From assembly GCA_032111745.1 (NCBI GenBank), contig JAULUH010000271.1, forward strand, positions 1 to 8,904: 8,904 bases of DNA. The letters run 5' to 3'. Below, one piece after another: positions 1-6,079 of this stretch; the first letter of the stretch is position 1, and each line of letters starts with the position of its first letter. Made by a program: the position numbers and the translations under genes. A model generated the notes under the pieces. That model was given only the letters and a program-made list of their open reading frames with translations, was not told where the DNA came from and ran no database searches. This DNA is from JAULUH01 sp032111745 (GTDB lineage Bacteria; Chloroflexota; Anaerolineae; JAAEKA01).

Positions 1-934
1 GGCCGCGCAGGAAGCTGTCGACCGCCGCCGCCACGTCGTGGTGCACGGCCATGCGCTGGCGATCCTGGATCTCGATCAGGGTATCGAAGGTGGGGGGGGC
101 CTTGCGCTCCAGCACCGACTTCTGGGTGCCCCGGCGCCGGGCTTCCTCGTCGCTGAGGGTGACGCTCTCGATGCCTCCCACCAGGTCGCTGAGGGTGGGG
201 TTGAGCAGCAGGTTCTCCAGGGTCTGGCCATGGGCAGTGCCGATGAGCTGCACCCCCCGCTCGGCGATGGTACGGGCCGCGGCGGCCTCCAGCTCGCGGC
301 CGATCTCGTCGATGATGATCACCTCAGGCATGTGGTTCTCCACGGCCTCGATCATCACCTCGTGTTGCAGGTCTGGCCGGGCCACCTGCATGCGGCGGGC
401 ACGGCCGATGGCCGGATGGGGGATGTCGCCATCGCCGCCGATCTCGTTGGAGGTGTCGACGATGACCACGCGCTTGTGGTCGGCCAGGACCCGGGCCGCC
501 TCGCGCAGCAGGGTGGTCTTGCCTACCCCGGGCCGGCCCAATAACAGGATGCTCTGGCCCGATTCGATGATATCCTCCAGGATATCGATGACACCGTAAA
601 CCGCGCGGCCCACCCGGCAGGTCAGGCCGACCACCCGGCCCTGCCGGTTGCGAATACAGGAGATCCGGTGCAGGGTGCGCTCGATCCCGGCCCGGTTGTC
701 GCCCGTGAAGGCCCCGATGCGGGTGATCACATAGTCCAGGTCGGCGTCGGTGATCTCCTTGTCACTGAGGGTAAATTCGTCGTTGACAAAGCGAGCCTCG
801 GGCAGCCTCCCCAGGTCCATGACCACCTCCAGGAGCTGGTCGGCCCGATTGGCTGCGTGCAGGGAATCTCGGATCTCTAGAGGGAATACGCTCCACAGGA
901 CATCCAAATCGTCGGTAATCTTTTGCTGTAACAA
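1..934 (-). CDS. Ycf45/SpoIIIAA-like AAA ATPase (R3H-type nucleic-acid-binding family), C-terminus cut by window edge
   Basis: Reading the minus strand from 934 to the window edge gives 311 residues without a stop. The P-loop NTPase core is clear. Walker A (GRPGVGKTT) is at residues 133-141, a VVIVDTSNEIGG segment follows, and Walker B (VIIIDEIGRE) is at about 205-214, with Asp209 and Glu210. The N-terminal stretch ending in VVMDLGRLPEARF matches the start I know for cyanobacterial/chloroplast Ycf45 and related R3H-domain ATPases, which resemble Bacillus SpoIIIAA. In those proteins an R3H single-stranded nucleic-acid-binding domain follows the ATPase, but here that part would lie left of position 1 and is not seen. 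The cellular role of the family is poorly defined. I chose the TTG start at 934 because GAGGTGA at 942-948 sits 7 bases upstream and an in-frame TGA lies just before it. It follows the 997-1950 gene by 62 bases and is probably cotranscribed with it, perhaps with its own weak promoter. Family call is confident; function is not. Confidence 0.88.
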   Translation of the reverse strand, partial: MLQQKITDDLDVLWSVFPLEIRDSLHAANRADQLLEVVMDLGRLPEARFVNDEFTLSDKEITDADLDYVITRIGAFTGDNRAGIERTLHRISCIRNRQGRVVGLTCRVGRAVYGVIDILEDIIESGQSILLLGRPGVGKTTLLREAARVLADHKRVVIVDTSNEIGGDGDIPHPAIGRARRMQVARPDLQHEVMIEAVENHMPEVIIIDEIGRELEAAAARTIAERGVQLIGTAHGQTLENLLLNPTLSDLVGGIESVTLSDEEARRRGTQKSVLERKAPPTFDTLIEIQDRQRMAVHHDVAAAVDSFLRG

Positions 935-964
935 AACTGACTCACCTCATCGACACGTTTTGGA

Positions 965-987
965 CGCCAGCCATTTTACGGCTGGCG
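965..987. repeat. 8-bp perfect palindrome framing a possible -10 box
   Basis: CGCCAGCC (965-972) and GGCTGGCG (980-987) are perfect inverted repeats around a 7-base AT-rich centre. It lies in the 62-base gap between the GNAT-like gene and the ATPase gene. No T-run follows on either strand, so it does not look like an intrinsic terminator. On the minus strand the centre reads TAAAAT, a plausible -10 box, so the palindrome could be an operator as well as an RNA hairpin. Confidence 0.6.
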
Positions 988-1000
988 AGCTGCCGGTCAG
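973..1000 (-). promoter_or_regulatory. weak candidate promoter for the Ycf45-like ATPase gene
   Basis: On the minus strand CTGACC (995-1000; 4/6 to TTGACA) lies 16 bases before TAAAAT (973-978; 5/6 to TATAAT). The -35 box overlaps the stop codon of the upstream gene and the -10 box is the centre of the palindrome at 965-987. Predicted transcription would start about 30 bases before the TTG at 934, leaving room for its SD. Speculative; read-through from the promoter at 2035-2063 would be enough to express the gene. Confidence 0.3.
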
Positions 1001-1950
1001 GAGAAGTTCCGGACGGCCAGCGATGGCACGACAGCTGGCTCCGCGGCCTTGACCCGTTGGGCCAGGTGTTTGACCAGCCGGGAGCGATGCAGCAAGGGCT
1101 CAAAGCCCTGCTCCTGCAACACGGCGGTGAGGCCGCCCTGGTAGTCCCGGACGGCGCAGTAGGCGGGCCAGGGCGTGCCGCCGATGGCCTTGAGGCCCTC
1201 ACTAAGCAGGGCAGCCATGCACAGACTATCGCCCGGGTCGCCGTGGAGGATCAGCCAATGGCCGCGGCGGCCACTGACCACGTGCAAGCCGCCCTGGATC
1301 TCGCCGCCCTGCTCCAGCACGAAGCTCTGTTGGTGGCCCTGCTCCCACCACGCCATCGGCATGGCCGTGGGCTCGTCCCTTTCGCCCAGGCCTTCGGCGC
1401 TCTGAACCGGCGAGGGAGTGTAGAGGCCATACAGGCGGCGCAACCACCAGGCGTCCTCCTCCTGCTGGGCACGGATCTGGCCGGCATGAGATGGCACGAT
1501 CAGGGGAACCTGCAGCAGCTGAAAGATGGTCTCGTTGGTATAGATGCCAAACCCCTGCGCTCCCAGCAGGTCGACCTCGGCGCTGCCCTGGGGCAGCGTG
1601 CCAAAGAGCCTCCGCACACCCTGTTCCCCGGCGCTCTGCCCGCAGTAGGCTAATAACGCCTCCCACGTCGCGGGAGTTTCGGAGCTGTCCTCCAGACCCG
1701 GCGCCAGGAAGAGCAGGTCGGCCTCCAGGCCGCTGGGCCGGCGCAGCATCTGCACAAACCCTTGTAGCCCATGGTCGGTCTGCCACACATAGCTGGCCAG
1801 CCCGGTCCCCCACCAGGGTACCGGGGCGATGAGCGCCGTACTCAGCGCACTACGCTGGTGGATCAGGAAGTGGAACAGGTCGAGCCAGACGCCGCTGCGC
1901 TGCAACATCCGGACGGCCGAAATGTCTAGCAGCCCGAATACCCGGATCAA
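997..1950 (-). CDS. uncharacterised protein, possibly GNAT-acetyltransferase-like
   Basis: This is a 317-residue soluble protein with no signal peptide or clear membrane segment. I do not recognise a characterised family. The C-terminal part has VRDYQ (267-271), GFE (282-284) and LVKH (292-295), which resembles the last strands of degenerate GNAT acetyltransferase folds, in which a helix precedes a 'GFE' strand. No convincing acetyl-CoA pyrophosphate loop (Q/RxxGxG/A) was seen, so catalysis is doubtful. The open frame extends to a GTG at 1977. I prefer the TTG at 1950 because GAGGAGG (1956-1962) lies 5 bases upstream, whereas the GTG has GGA directly abutting it, and because the protein then begins MIRVFGLLD. 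It is the first gene after a strong promoter (2035-2063), and the Ycf45-like ATPase gene lies downstream. That it is a real gene is well supported; the GNAT assignment is tentative. Confidence 0.8.
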   Translation of the reverse strand: MIRVFGLLDISAVRMLQRSGVWLDLFHFLIHQRSALSTALIAPVPWWGTGLASYVWQTDHGLQGFVQMLRRPSGLEADLLFLAPGLEDSSETPATWEALLAYCGQSAGEQGVRRLFGTLPQGSAEVDLLGAQGFGIYTNETIFQLLQVPLIVPSHAGQIRAQQEEDAWWLRRLYGLYTPSPVQSAEGLGERDEPTAMPMAWWEQGHQQSFVLEQGGEIQGGLHVVSGRRGHWLILHGDPGDSLCMAALLSEGLKAIGGTPWPAYCAVRDYQGGLTAVLQEQGFEPLLHRSRLVKHLAQRVKAAEPAVVPSLAVRNFS

Positions 1951-1955
1951 GACAG

Positions 1956-1962
1956 CCTCCTC
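1956..1962 (-). promoter_or_regulatory. ribosome binding site that sets the TTG start at 1950
   Basis: GAGGAGG on the minus strand ends 5 bases before the TTG at 1950. It lies inside the frame that would be coding if translation began at the GTG at 1977, so it argues for the shorter protein. Confidence 0.65.
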
Positions 1963-2034
1963 GGCATCATCGACCACTCCTGCACACAGTAACTGGCCAG
2001 CTCAAGGGATCTGCGTTCAGACCCGCCCGTTGCG

Positions 2035-2063
2035 ATTGTACACCGGAAACGGCCCGTTGACAA
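2035..2063 (-). promoter_or_regulatory. sigma70-type promoter for the GNAT-like/ATPase unit
   Basis: On the minus strand TTGTCA (2058-2063, 5/6) is separated by exactly 17 bases from TACAAT (2035-2040, 5/6). It sits in the 114-base gap after the LON-domain gene, the expected place for a promoter of the 997-1950 gene. Predicted transcription starts near 2028, giving a leader of about 78 bases to the TTG at 1950. Confidence 0.72.
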
Positions 2064-2091
2064 GAGAACCGGCTTTCGCGGGCTGGCCGGC

Positions 2092-2820
2092 TCAGTTGGG
2101 CAGCAGGTACCCTGTAGGGCCAAGGGCCATTTCCTCGATGCGGGCGTGGGTCTCCTGCATGAAGCGCAGCATCATCTGCTCGCGGGCTAGAAGCACCCGC
2201 TCGGCGCGGAGCAAGGCGGTCAGACCGGGCTGAGACAGCAGCTCTTGCTTGTCCTCCCAGGGCACCTGGAGGGCGCTGGCGGTCAGGTAGGCCAGGGTGT
2301 GGGGATCCGACGGGATATCGTCCACGTCGACCTCCGCATCGGCCACCTGGGCCAGAATGTCCATGTAGCCCTGCAGCATCCGGCGCACGGGCTCGGCGTT
2401 GCTGGCGGTTTCGCCTGTCGCATCTCGGACCAGGGGAAATGCCTCAATTTCCGCCTGCAGGAAGGGTTGATCGAAGCGCAGCCGGCGGACCTTGAAACGA
2501 TGCAGGCCGAAGGTGATGATGTTGAACCGGCCGTCCGACAACCGCTCGACCTGGCGGATGTGGGCCGTGGTGCCAACATCGTGGGGCAGGGTGATGTCAC
2601 CCTGGTAGTGGCGCCAGTCGGGTGTGTCCTGCCGCATCAGCACCACGCCAAAGGGCGTCTCCTCCTCAATGCACCGGTCGATCATCAGCCTGTAGCGCGG
2701 CTCGAAGATGTGCAGCGGCAGCACCTGTCCGGGGAACAATACCAGCCGCAACGGGAAGAGCGGCAACACCGTGGTGCCCTGCTCCTGATCGAAATCCCGG
2801 GCGCGTTTTCGTTCGCTCAT
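2092..2820 (-). CDS. stand-alone LON substrate-binding-domain protein
   Basis: This 242-residue cytoplasmic protein belongs to the LON N-terminal domain family (ATP-dependent protease La, LON_substr_bdg). The hallmark opening runs from LPLFPLRLVLFPGQ (19-32) into LPLHIFEPRYR (34-44), where full-length Lon has a similar PLR..V.FP...PL...R motif. The rest is the usual beta-rich half, with IITFGLHRFKVRRL, followed by a helical C-terminus with the segment LLSQPGLTALLRAERVLL. There is no AAA ATPase or Ser-Lys protease domain, so it is not a protease. Stand-alone LON-domain proteins are common in bacteria and their function is generally unknown; substrate or peptide binding is inferred. The ATG at 2820 overlaps the truD stop in ATGA, and a strong SD (AGGAGG, 2825-2830) lies inside the end of truD 4 bases upstream. 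Translation is therefore likely both coupled and independently strong. It is the last gene of the operon. Confidence 0.9.
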   Translation of the reverse strand: MSERKRARDFDQEQGTTVLPLFPLRLVLFPGQVLPLHIFEPRYRLMIDRCIEEETPFGVVLMRQDTPDWRHYQGDITLPHDVGTTAHIRQVERLSDGRFNIITFGLHRFKVRRLRFDQPFLQAEIEAFPLVRDATGETASNAEPVRRMLQGYMDILAQVADAEVDVDDIPSDPHTLAYLTASALQVPWEDKQELLSQPGLTALLRAERVLLAREQMMLRFMQETHARIEEMALGPTGYLLPN

Positions 2821-3884
2821 AAGTCCTCCTGAACCATCTCCAACACATCAGTTCCATCAGTCTGCTTGGTAAACTCGCGGATGACCACGGTGGCATAGGA
2901 TCCTTTGGGCAGGAAGAAGGCCAGATGCAATCCATGGTCGTCGACCGCATAGTCTATGGCCGGCAACAACAGCCGGCCGGGCCGCCTGGTGCCCTCGACG
3001 CGGGCCTGGGCGAAGTTCTGCAGGGTCAGCCCCGTTTCGGCCAGGATCGACGCTTCCAGCTCGCCGGCCGTAGCACTGGCGGCCCACATCTTGGTGCCGT
3101 ACATGGGGCCGGTGAACGTGATCTCGCCGCGGGCGTAGCGGGGCTGCTCGGCCGCCGCATCTTGCACGTCGAACATGCCGCCAGTGTCAGTTTTCTTGGC
3201 GACATCACCAGCCACCAGGTGATCGAACCAGCCCACCGCCAGGCGCCGCTCCAGGTAGCAGTTGAACAGGTAGGACTGGTAGGCCGAGATCACCAGGCGG
3301 CGCAGCCATTTGTCCCGCACCCAGCCGCCGGCCAACACCTCGTGGCCCCGGGCCACGTTGGCGCCCTCGTGGCCGAAGCGCTGGGGGCCGAAGAAGTTGG
3401 GCAGGCCGTGCTCGGCCAGCGCGGCAGCAACCTGTCCGGCCCGGGCCGTCACCTCGGCCGCCGGGACGTCGAGGTCGGAAACCGTGATCCGAAAGCGATT
3501 ACCCAGCAGGTGTCCCGGCTTGAGCTTGTTGCGATGGTGCTTTACCCACACCACCTGGAAGGGCAGGGCGTCCTCGATGCGCTGGACCACGGCCGGGTCG
3601 AGCCCGGGCAGGGAAAAGACCTGGGTGCAGCGGGCGTGGCGATCCTTCAGCCCGGCGTAGCCGATGTCCTGGGCCGGGAGGTCCAGCAGGCGGGCCAGGG
3701 CCTCGACGACCTGGCGGGTGGTCCAGCCCTCGCGGGTCAGGCACACATAGAGGTGCGGGCCCTCGCCGGCCGCAGCATAGAGCGGCACCTCCTCGACGAC
3801 GAAATGCCCCGGCTCGGCCTTGATGTGGCCACCGCAGCCGGGCAAGACGGCGGTGATGAAGGGCAGGTGGTCGGCAGCCATCAT
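2817..3884 (-). CDS. truD: tRNA pseudouridine synthase TruD
   Basis: TruD-family enzymes convert uridine 13 of tRNA-Glu (and related tRNAs) to pseudouridine in the cytoplasm. The 355-residue length is close to E. coli TruD (349). The catalytic motif GYAGLKDRHARCTQ is at 75-88 with Asp81 as the expected nucleophile (Asp80 in E. coli). The family motif NFFGPQRFG is at 163-171, followed by a helix with SYLFNCYLERRL. The N-terminal IKAEPGHFVVEEVPLY (21-36) is also typical. The open frame continues upstream to 4160, but that extension is only the antiphase reading of the SCO1664-type gene. The ATG at 3884 overlaps that gene's TGA in ATGATG and gives a normal family N-terminus (a second ATG follows at once). 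No good SD is visible, so expression probably depends on coupling to the preceding gene. Placement of truD after the kinase trio is the unusual part. Confidence 0.95.
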   Translation of the reverse strand: MMAADHLPFITAVLPGCGGHIKAEPGHFVVEEVPLYAAAGEGPHLYVCLTREGWTTRQVVEALARLLDLPAQDIGYAGLKDRHARCTQVFSLPGLDPAVVQRIEDALPFQVVWVKHHRNKLKPGHLLGNRFRITVSDLDVPAAEVTARAGQVAAALAEHGLPNFFGPQRFGHEGANVARGHEVLAGGWVRDKWLRRLVISAYQSYLFNCYLERRLAVGWFDHLVAGDVAKKTDTGGMFDVQDAAAEQPRYARGEITFTGPMYGTKMWAASATAGELEASILAETGLTLQNFAQARVEGTRRPGRLLLPAIDYAVDDHGLHLAFFLPKGSYATVVIREFTKQTDGTDVLEMVQEDL

Positions 3885-4627
3885 ACCAGGGGCCAGGGAT
3901 AGGAGCGCCGGCTGGGATCGGGTGCCGGAAAGGTGGCGAGACCCACCAGGCGCTCGGTGCGACGGGCCAGGGCGCGGATCTCGTCCTCGCTGAGCATGCC
4001 GTCCAGCTCGCCATACAGGTCGCAGCGGATATCCAGCTGCGTGCGCAGGCCAGAGAGCTCGGCGAGCATGCTGGTGGGCAGGGGCTCGCCGGCGAAATCC
4101 CAGATCACTGTGCGCAGCTTGGGCTGGACGTGGAAACACACGCCGTGATCGATGGCCCACACGTGTTGGCTGCTGTCGAGCAGGCAGTGGCCGCTCTTGC
4201 GGTCGGCGTTGTTAATGATCAGGTCGAAGGCCGCGATACGCTGGAGGGCCAGGCGCAGCGCCGACTCGTCGCGAAAGGTGAAGTAGTGCTGTTGGAAATC
4301 AGCATTGATGAACAACTGCACGGCACCCCGGCCGTAAGGGCCGATGCGCAGCAAAGTAGGCGGCACCAGCCGCCAGCCCAGGGCCTCGCTGACCAGGAAG
4401 GCGGCAACCTCGCGGTTGCTGAGCGTGCCGTGGGGGAAATCCCACAGCGGGCTTTCACCCTGGACCGGCTTATAGACCGCCAGGCACTCCTCATCCTGGC
4501 CGCGCACGTCGGCCAGGAACGTGTAGTTGGAGCTTCCCGGCAACAGGCCACGTACCTCCAGCTCGCCGGTACGCAACAGGTCGAGGGCGGTGCTCAAGGT
4601 CAGGAATCGGGCGGGATGATCGCTCAC
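3881..4627 (-). CDS. SCO1664-family PI3/4-kinase-like protein (TIGR03843 type)
   Basis: This 248-residue soluble protein is the putative kinase of the conserved trio with DUF3090 and an MSMEG_4193-type phosphomutase. The phosphatidylinositol-kinase-like fold can be traced. A glycine-loop analogue (GSSNYTFL) is at 31-38 and the ATP-binding lysine is in VYKP (Lys53). A likely helix-C Glu73 lies in SNREVAAF. A catalytic loop, DLIINNADRKSGHCLLD, spans 135-151 with Asp142, and the metal-binding IDHG (159-162) stands in for DFG. So the residues for ATP binding and phosphotransfer look intact, but the substrate (protein, lipid or small molecule) is unknown. The start is GTG at 4627, overlapping the DUF3090 stop in GTGA. 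The gene likewise overlaps truD by 4 bases. Family assignment is confident; biochemical activity is inferred. Confidence 0.9.
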   Translation of the reverse strand: MSDHPARFLTLSTALDLLRTGELEVRGLLPGSSNYTFLADVRGQDEECLAVYKPVQGESPLWDFPHGTLSNREVAAFLVSEALGWRLVPPTLLRIGPYGRGAVQLFINADFQQHYFTFRDESALRLALQRIAAFDLIINNADRKSGHCLLDSSQHVWAIDHGVCFHVQPKLRTVIWDFAGEPLPTSMLAELSGLRTQLDIRCDLYGELDGMLSEDEIRALARRTERLVGLATFPAPDPSRRSYPWPLV

Positions 4628-5163
4628 TGCAGGATCGTCGTGGCGCTATGTCCGTTGCTGGGCGGGCAGAAATGCCCGTCAGGATCGATGGGATTGCCAC
4701 ATAGGGCGCAGATCGGGCGCCCTGACGCCGCCACCTTGCGGGCGTGCTTGCTTAGGGCCGCCATCTGCTCGCGCGAGGCCCAGAAGCGGCCGACGGCCGG
4801 CTCGCGCTGGCCTTCCTCTTCCTCGGCGATCATCTCCTGCAGGAAGATGACCACCAGGTTTTCCTCGGCGTCGTAGCCCAGGCCCAGCCGGCCCACGCGA
4901 AAGCGCGCGGTGACGGGGTCCAGCAGGGACATCTCCCGTTTGCCACTGTCCGGGGTATCTTCTGTGGGATACTTCTCCTCGATCTCCTCCAGCAGCTCGT
5001 CGATGCCAGTAGCCAGGGCCTGGGCGTGCTGCTTTTCGATGACCAGGGAGACAACCGTGCGGCCCTGGACACCCTGGATATAAAAGGTGCGCTGCCCGGC
5101 CGGGCCAACCGTGCCGATGGTGATGCGGCTACACGGTTTCAGATCAAACAGGTAAGATGCCAT
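4624..5163 (-). CDS. DUF3090-family protein with C-terminal zinc ribbon (TIGR03847 type)
   Basis: This 179-residue protein has no known function and is the middle member of the phosphomutase/DUF3090/kinase trio. The N-terminal half is beta-rich, with a highly acidic segment (EEIEEKYPTEDTPD). The middle carries FRVGRLGLGYDAEENLVVI and another acidic run, AEEEEGQ. The C-terminus looks like a short zinc-binding knuckle: Cys152 and Cys155 (CALC), His164, Cys166 and His172 in DGHFCPPSNGH. This pattern (CxxC...GHxCP..NGH) is the signature I associate with the family. Possible roles are an adaptor or regulatory subunit for the neighbouring kinase and phosphatase, but nothing in the sequence proves it. 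The ATG at 5163 has only a weak CAGG SD. It lies 43 bases after the phosphomutase gene and overlaps the kinase gene by 4 bases. Confidence 0.9.
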   Translation of the reverse strand: MASYLFDLKPCSRITIGTVGPAGQRTFYIQGVQGRTVVSLVIEKQHAQALATGIDELLEEIEEKYPTEDTPDSGKREMSLLDPVTARFRVGRLGLGYDAEENLVVIFLQEMIAEEEEGQREPAVGRFWASREQMAALSKHARKVAASGRPICALCGNPIDPDGHFCPPSNGHSATTILQ

Positions 5164-5206
5164 ACGATGCCTGTGCCTCTTTTGATGGGGTTGGAGCAGT
5201 GCTCGG

Positions 5207-5869
5207 TCATGCTACCGGGGCCGGTTCTTCCTCCGGCGCTGCCGGTGGTTCCTCATGGGGCTTGGGTGGCTCGAGCCGGCCGGTGTCGTTCAGGCGCAGG
5301 AGCCGCGGCCCATGGGACGTGAAGCGGATCCAGGACACCGACGCCGTATCGACGACCAGGCGCTGGAACAGGTCCAGGTGAATGCCGGCGTAGTAGGCGA
5401 CCGCGGCTTTGACGATATCGGCGTGCGAAAACACGGCGACCACGCCCTTGGGATGCAGCGTATGGAGGTAATCCAGGGCGGCCACGACCCGGGCCTGCAT
5501 CTCGCCCAGGGACTCGCCGTTAGGAAAGCGGGCACCGCTGGGGTTGACCTGCACGCGCATCCATTCGGGCGTCTTAACCAGCTCCTTGATGGACTGCCCG
5601 GTCCAGTCGCCATAGCGGCTCTCGCCTACGTCCTCCAGCTGATGAACCGGCAGTTGGTGCGGGATGGCGACAGCCTCCGCAGTCTCCATGGCTCGTTCCA
5701 ATGGGCTGGAGTAGATCGCCTCGATGGGCCAGGCGGCCAGGCGCTCGGCCAGGGCCTGGGCCTCTTGCTGGCCCCTGGCGTTCAGGTGCACGCCGGGAGT
5801 CCAGCCGGCCAGGCGATCGCTGCCAACCCAATCGTTGGTGGCATGGCGGATCAACAACAGATCGGTCAT
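5207..5869 (-). CDS. histidine-phosphatase-superfamily phosphomutase/phosphatase (MSMEG_4193 type)
   Basis: This enzyme belongs to the phosphoglycerate-mutase/histidine-phosphatase superfamily, which acts through a phosphohistidine. Numbered from the ATG at 5869 (220 residues), the active site is complete. IRHA has Arg8 and the nucleophile His9 (RHA instead of the common RHG). SSPLERAMETAEA supplies Arg59, GESRYGDWTG gives the general acid Glu83, and FSHAD gives His149. Its place directly before DUF3090 and a PI-kinase-like gene identifies the MSMEG_4193 subgroup, for which a phosphomutase role was proposed from the kinase context; the substrate is unknown. The last 20 or so residues are an unusual Pro/Glu-rich tail (PPKPHEEPPAAPEEEPAPVA), probably disordered. 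An ATG at 5884 would add MTPIR, but it has an SD-like AAGG directly abutting it. The 5869 start leaves AAGGA 14 bases upstream and fits the family N-terminus better; the start is not settled. It is the first gene of the operon. Confidence 0.9.
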   Translation of the reverse strand: MTDLLLIRHATNDWVGSDRLAGWTPGVHLNARGQQEAQALAERLAAWPIEAIYSSPLERAMETAEAVAIPHQLPVHQLEDVGESRYGDWTGQSIKELVKTPEWMRVQVNPSGARFPNGESLGEMQARVVAALDYLHTLHPKGVVAVFSHADIVKAAVAYYAGIHLDLFQRLVVDTASVSWIRFTSHGPRLLRLNDTGRLEPPKPHEEPPAAPEEEPAPVA

Positions 5870-5908
5870 ACGGATAGGTGTCATCCTTAGCTAGATCAGC
5901 GTTTAGAT

Positions 5909-5937
5909 ATCATAGCATAGCAGCGACCGATTCGGAA
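5909..5937 (-). promoter_or_regulatory. candidate extended -10 promoter of the trio-truD-LON operon
   Basis: On the minus strand TATGAT (5909-5914, 5/6 to TATAAT) is preceded by TGC, making an extended -10 (TGnTATGAT). A poor -35, TTCCGA (5932-5937), lies 17 bases upstream. Transcription would start about 18-20 bases before the ATG at 5884. The -35 overlaps one arm of the TTCGGAA/TTCCGAA inverted repeat. Confidence 0.5.
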
Positions 5938-5954
5938 GTGCGCCAGGTTCCGAA
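5931..5954. repeat. inverted repeat TTCGGAA-N10-TTCCGAA, candidate operator
   Basis: TTCGGAA (5931-5937) and TTCCGAA (5948-5954) are perfect 7-base inverted repeats with a 10-base centre. They are placed at and just upstream of the putative -35 of the phosphomutase operon. The spacing would suit a dimeric regulator. No known regulator is identified. Confidence 0.4.
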
Positions 5955-5966
5955 GAGCTGCGATGC

Positions 5967-6043
5967 GCGCAAGGGCACCGCGAAGCGTGGCCTGGCGCGG
6001 CGGTCGCTGCCACGCCAGGCCACGCTTCGCGGTGCCCTTGCGC
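5967..6043. repeat. 31-bp perfect inverted repeat forming a long hairpin
   Basis: The left arm (5967-5997) begins GCGCAAGGGCACCGCG and its exact reverse complement is at 6013-6043. After one mismatch the pairing continues inwards for about five more pairs (5999-6003 with 6007-6011, one of them G-T on the plus strand), leaving a tiny loop. The whole 77 bases would fold as one rod in DNA or RNA. It lies between the microprotein stop and the phosphomutase promoter. No T-run follows on either strand, so it is not a textbook terminator. A dispersed intergenic repeat or small non-autonomous element is possible, but no flanking target duplication is obvious. Confidence 0.85.
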
Positions 6044-6079
6044 AATTCATGACCCCCGAAGGAGGGGCGAGAAGGGTAA

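Noticed and set aside
38..599. Two plus-strand open frames opposite the ATPase
   Set aside because: Both are shadows of the minus-strand P-loop ATPase, whose Walker motifs and N-terminus are clear.
2925..3902. 325-residue plus-strand open frame opposite truD
   Set aside because: Shadow frame in GC-rich DNA: composition is Gly/Gln/His-rich and no motif is recognisable, whereas the minus strand encodes TruD with its catalytic motif.
3885..4160. N-terminal extension of the TruD frame back to 4160
   Set aside because: It is an antiphase reading of the SCO1664-type gene, Arg/Pro/Ala-rich and without family similarity; the ATG at 3884 gives a standard TruD N-terminus and a 4-base overlap.
4130..4876. 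248-residue plus-strand open frame opposite the kinase-like and DUF3090 genes
   Set aside because: Antisense shadow of two recognisable minus-strand genes; no domain motif.
5967..6043. Long inverted repeat as an intrinsic terminator or CRISPR-like repeat
   Set aside because: No T-run on either strand and only one unit with no spacers, so neither label is supported; it is reported only as a palindromic repeat.
6052..6067. C-run/G-run mini hairpin after the microprotein as a terminator
   Set aside because: The stem is short with a bulge and there is no T-run downstream on the minus strand.
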